A stretch of 64,000 bases of DNA. It comes from Candidatus Opimibacter skivensis. GTDB taxonomy: Bacteria > Bacteroidota > Bacteroidia > Chitinophagales > Saprospiraceae. The notes beneath the pieces are model-generated. The model did not search any database. It worked only from the letters and a program-made list of their open reading frames with translations, and was not told where the DNA came from. Below are positions 61,781 through 64,000 of the stretch, piece by piece. Each line of letters begins with the position of its first letter. The first letter of the stretch is position 1. The stretch spans positions 186,001 to 250,000 of the forward strand of contig JADKGY010000001.1 in the NCBI GenBank assembly GCA_016722045.1. The letters run 5' to 3'. The translations under genes were made by a program, and so were the position numbers.

Positions 61781-62355
61781 AAATTCAAAAAGTTTTTCAA
61801 AATCTGAATTCCGGGTTGTGCAGATTTTTCAGGATGAAATTGAGTGGCATAAAAATTGTCTTTCTGCAAGGCAGCGCTGAAAGGCAAAATATAATCGTTT
61901 ATTGCAATGGTTTCTTCACAGATTTCTGCATAGTAGCTATGCACAAAATAAAAATCGTTTTGAGCCGTAACACCACTAAATAATTTGCCTTTTATTTCGA
62001 TCAAGTTATTCCATCCGATGTGTGGAACCAGATTTTTCGGAGGGAACTTCAATACGTTGGCCGTAAAGATGCCTAATGCTTCTGTATCGCCTTCCTCAGA
62101 AGATTGACAAAGTAATTGCATGCCCAGGCAGATACCCAAAACAGGTTGTTTTAAGGATTTTATGACATCGTCTAATCCTTTTGCTTTGAGGTAATTCATA
62201 GCTGTTGATGCTTCTCCAACGCCGGGAAAAATAACTTTGTCGGCTGCTTGAAGCACTGATATGTCGTCCGTTATCCTCGTCTCATAGCCTAGTCGATTAA
62301 CCGCATTTTCTACAGACGTGGAGTTGCCTGCATTGTATTTGAGTATAGCTATCAT
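61777..62355 (-). CDS. hisH: imidazole glycerol phosphate synthase, glutaminase subunit
   Basis: 192 residues, class I glutamine amidotransferase: oxyanion and nucleophile in VLGICLGMQLLCQSSEEG, His-Glu dyad in YATQFHPEKSA. Supplies ammonia to HisF. Starts four bases inside hisB, so translation is coupled. Length normal. Confidence 0.97.
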   Translation of the reverse strand: MIAILKYNAGNSTSVENAVNRLGYETRITDDISVLQAADKVIFPGVGEASTAMNYLKAKGLDDVIKSLKQPVLGICLGMQLLCQSSEEGDTEALGIFTANVLKFPPKNLVPHIGWNNLIEIKGKLFSGVTAQNDFYFVHSYYAEICEETIAINDYILPFSAALQKDNFYATQFHPEKSAQPGIQILKNFLNL

Positions 62356-63443
62356 AGAGTTCCTTTTGTACTCGGTATACTATAGTTATTTGTCCTGGCC
62401 ACTGCCATTTTTAGCGCTTTGGCAAAGGCTTTAAACACTGACTCTATTTTGTGGTGTTCATTCTCTCCTTCGGCTTTGATGTTTAAATTGCATCTGGCCT
62501 GATCACTGAAAGATTTAAAAAAATGAAAGAATAATTCTGTAGGCACATCTCCGATTTTTTCTCTTTTAAACTCGGCATCCCAAACCAACCAGGGACGGCC
62601 ACCAAAGTCAACTGCAACTTGCGCCAGGCAATCGTCCATAGGTAATAGAAAACCATAACGTTCAATTCCTTTTTTGCTTTCCAGGGCTTGTAAAAAAGCA
62701 TCGCCCAGGGCAATGGCTGTGTCCTCTATTGTGTGGTGTTCATCGATTTGTAAATCACCTTTCACCTGTATTGCTAAATTGATATTTCCATGTTTTGAAA
62801 TTTGTTGCAGCATGTGATCAAAAAAAGGCAAACCTGTGTCAATCGAGGATTGTCCGTTGCCGTCCAAATTCACTTCAACATGGATCTCGGTTTCAAGCGT
62901 CTTCCTGTGGATTTTTCCGATTCTGGGGATAGCTTTCAGGTATGTGTAGATTTCGTGCCATTCGGAAGTGATTAGTGTGGCATTCGCTGTTTTGTCGGCA
63001 GTGATAAGAATAGATTTTGATCCTAAATTGGCGGCCAATTGTAAATCTGTTTTTCTATCTCCGATGACAAAGGAATTTTCCAAATCATAATCACCGTAAA
63101 TGTATTTACCCAACATCGCCGTTCCGGGTTTTCGAGTGGGTTTATTTTCATGTTCAAACGAAGGGTCAATATAAATATCAGCGAACTCTACACCTTCGTT
63201 TTTGAGCGTTTTAATAATGAAGTCCTGAACCGGATAGAATGTTTCTTCAGGGAAAGAATCTGTTCCTAATCCGTCCTGATTACTTACCATGACTAGTTCG
63301 TAATTCAGCTCTTTCGCCATTTTTGAAAGACAACTGATGGCAAAAGGAAGAAATTCCAGCTTTTCAAAACGATCAATCTGGAAGTCCGCAGGTTCTTTAA
63401 TGATAGTCCCGTCTCTGTCGATAAATAATACTTTTTTAGCCAT
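62352..63443 (-). CDS. hisB: bifunctional histidinol phosphatase / IGP dehydratase
   Basis: 363 residues. HAD phosphatase at 1-165: FIDRDGTIIKEP with the nucleophilic Asp, VMVSNQDGLGTDSF, FVIGDRKTDLQLA. IGP dehydratase at 170-363: FFDHMLQQISKHG, DEHHTIEDTAIALG, then EHHKIESVFKAFAKAL, manganese-binding histidine clusters. Catalyses steps 6 and 8. The two-domain form is usual in Bacteroidota and enterics. Overlaps hisC by eight bases. Confidence 0.97.
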   Translation of the reverse strand: MAKKVLFIDRDGTIIKEPADFQIDRFEKLEFLPFAISCLSKMAKELNYELVMVSNQDGLGTDSFPEETFYPVQDFIIKTLKNEGVEFADIYIDPSFEHENKPTRKPGTAMLGKYIYGDYDLENSFVIGDRKTDLQLAANLGSKSILITADKTANATLITSEWHEIYTYLKAIPRIGKIHRKTLETEIHVEVNLDGNGQSSIDTGLPFFDHMLQQISKHGNINLAIQVKGDLQIDEHHTIEDTAIALGDAFLQALESKKGIERYGFLLPMDDCLAQVAVDFGGRPWLVWDAEFKREKIGDVPTELFFHFFKSFSDQARCNLNIKAEGENEHHKIESVFKAFAKALKMAVARTNNYSIPSTKGTL

Positions 63444-64000
63444 TGGAGATTTCGCGTAGTGCTTTTAGTAATTGTTTGTTTTCTTGTGGTGTGCCAATTG
63501 TAATTCGTACACAGTTATTTACAAGCGAATTTCGATTCCTGATGATGATGTGTTTTTCAATAAGTCGGTTGTATAGATGATTCGCATCATCAACGGCTAC
63601 CAGAAAGAAATTCGCGTCTGAAGGATATATTTTCTGAATACATTTTATCTGTTGAAGCTTTTGTTTCAGTTTCTCTTTTTCTATTAATATTTCGCTTACT
63701 TTCTGATTGTATTCTACTGGCTTACGTACTATATCCAGGCCTGCCTGCTGATTAATAGCGCTGATGTTGTACGGAGACTTTACTTTGTTATAGTAAAAAA
63801 GGATATCCTCATTCATATACGCCAATCCCAAACGAATTCCTGCTAACCCCCAGGCTTTGCTTAGGGTCTGACTAACGATTAAATTGGGATAGGTATTTAT
63901 CTTTTCAATAAAAGAAGGCTGCGAACAAAAATCAATGTACGCTTCATCGATCAACACTATGCCCTTGCAATGGTTGAGAATATATTCAATATCCTCTGTA
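63436..64000 (-). CDS. hisC: histidinol-phosphate aminotransferase, partial
   Basis: The frame is open to the window edge; only the C-terminal 188 codons are present. VLIDEAYIDF binds the cofactor, SQTLSKAWGLAGIRLG holds the pyridoxal lysine, and NNCVRITIGTPQENKQLL ends the enzyme with the substrate-binding Arg. Transaminates imidazole acetol phosphate (step 7). Promoter and hisG/hisD would lie beyond 64000. Confidence 0.96.
   Translation of the reverse strand, partial: TEDIEYILNHCKGIVLIDEAYIDFCSQPSFIEKINTYPNLIVSQTLSKAWGLAGIRLGLAYMNEDILFYYNKVKSPYNISAINQQAGLDIVRKPVEYNQKVSEILIEKEKLKQKLQQIKCIQKIYPSDANFFLVAVDDANHLYNRLIEKHIIIRNRNSLVNNCVRITIGTPQENKQLLKALREISNG

Overview
The window looks like a chromosomal segment from a member of the Bacteroidota, probably near Chitinophagales/Saprospirales. 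It is AT-rich. It has a type IX secretion sorting domain on at least two large exported proteins, many lipoproteins with an N-terminal lipobox, membrane-linked AraC regulators, promoters of the TTG-N19-TAnnTTTG kind, and a compact hisC-B-H-A-F-IE operon. All calls were made by reading the sequence, with no database search.

Layout: 0-8 kb holds a membrane AraC regulator, a lipoprotein alpha/beta hydrolase, a frameshifted outer-membrane-type gene and a giant type IX secreted repeat protein, also frameshifted. 8-10 kb is a cluster of palindromic repeats beside a REP-associated (Y1/HUH) transposase, then an AraC gene remnant. 10-13 kb holds small enzymes and broken genes.

14.7-22.5 kb is the most striking part. 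It is a row of integron-type gene cassettes without a visible integrase: six attC-like sites, with all cassette genes on the minus strand. Cassettes carry an FISUMP-type exported protein, a DUF6155-like protein, a HicAB toxin-antitoxin pair, a Doc-type pair, a membrane protein and a small lipoprotein. Two near-identical 1554-bp IS110-family (IS1111 group) elements sit at exactly the same point inside two of the attC sites. Each carries, downstream of its transposase, a two-loop RNA that fits a bridge (seeker) RNA. One loop contains segments matching both halves of the attC target, and the other matches both element ends. The attC sites that differ from the guide are empty.

22.6-40 kb has another giant exported protein, a KOW protein whose tail comes from a repeat, two SRPBCC proteins, an ArsR regulator with two operators over its promoter, a Tricorn-like S41 protease, a second REP/transposase cluster with a transposase-deleted derivative, and a serine hydrolase with TPRs. 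40-59 kb holds a UDP-diacylglucosamine-diphosphatase-like phosphoesterase paired with a glycosyltransferase, an aldo/keto reductase, a sortilin-like propeller protein, an esterase-SDR-methyltransferase run, a cytochrome b/decaheme cytochrome c pair, a zinc alcohol dehydrogenase and a cold-shock gene. 59.7-64 kb is the histidine operon, cut by the window end in hisC.

At least three genes carry apparent one-base losses in A/T-rich runs, so some breaks may be assembly errors. Pseudogenes of an AraC regulator, an esterase and a class V aminotransferase look like genuine decay.
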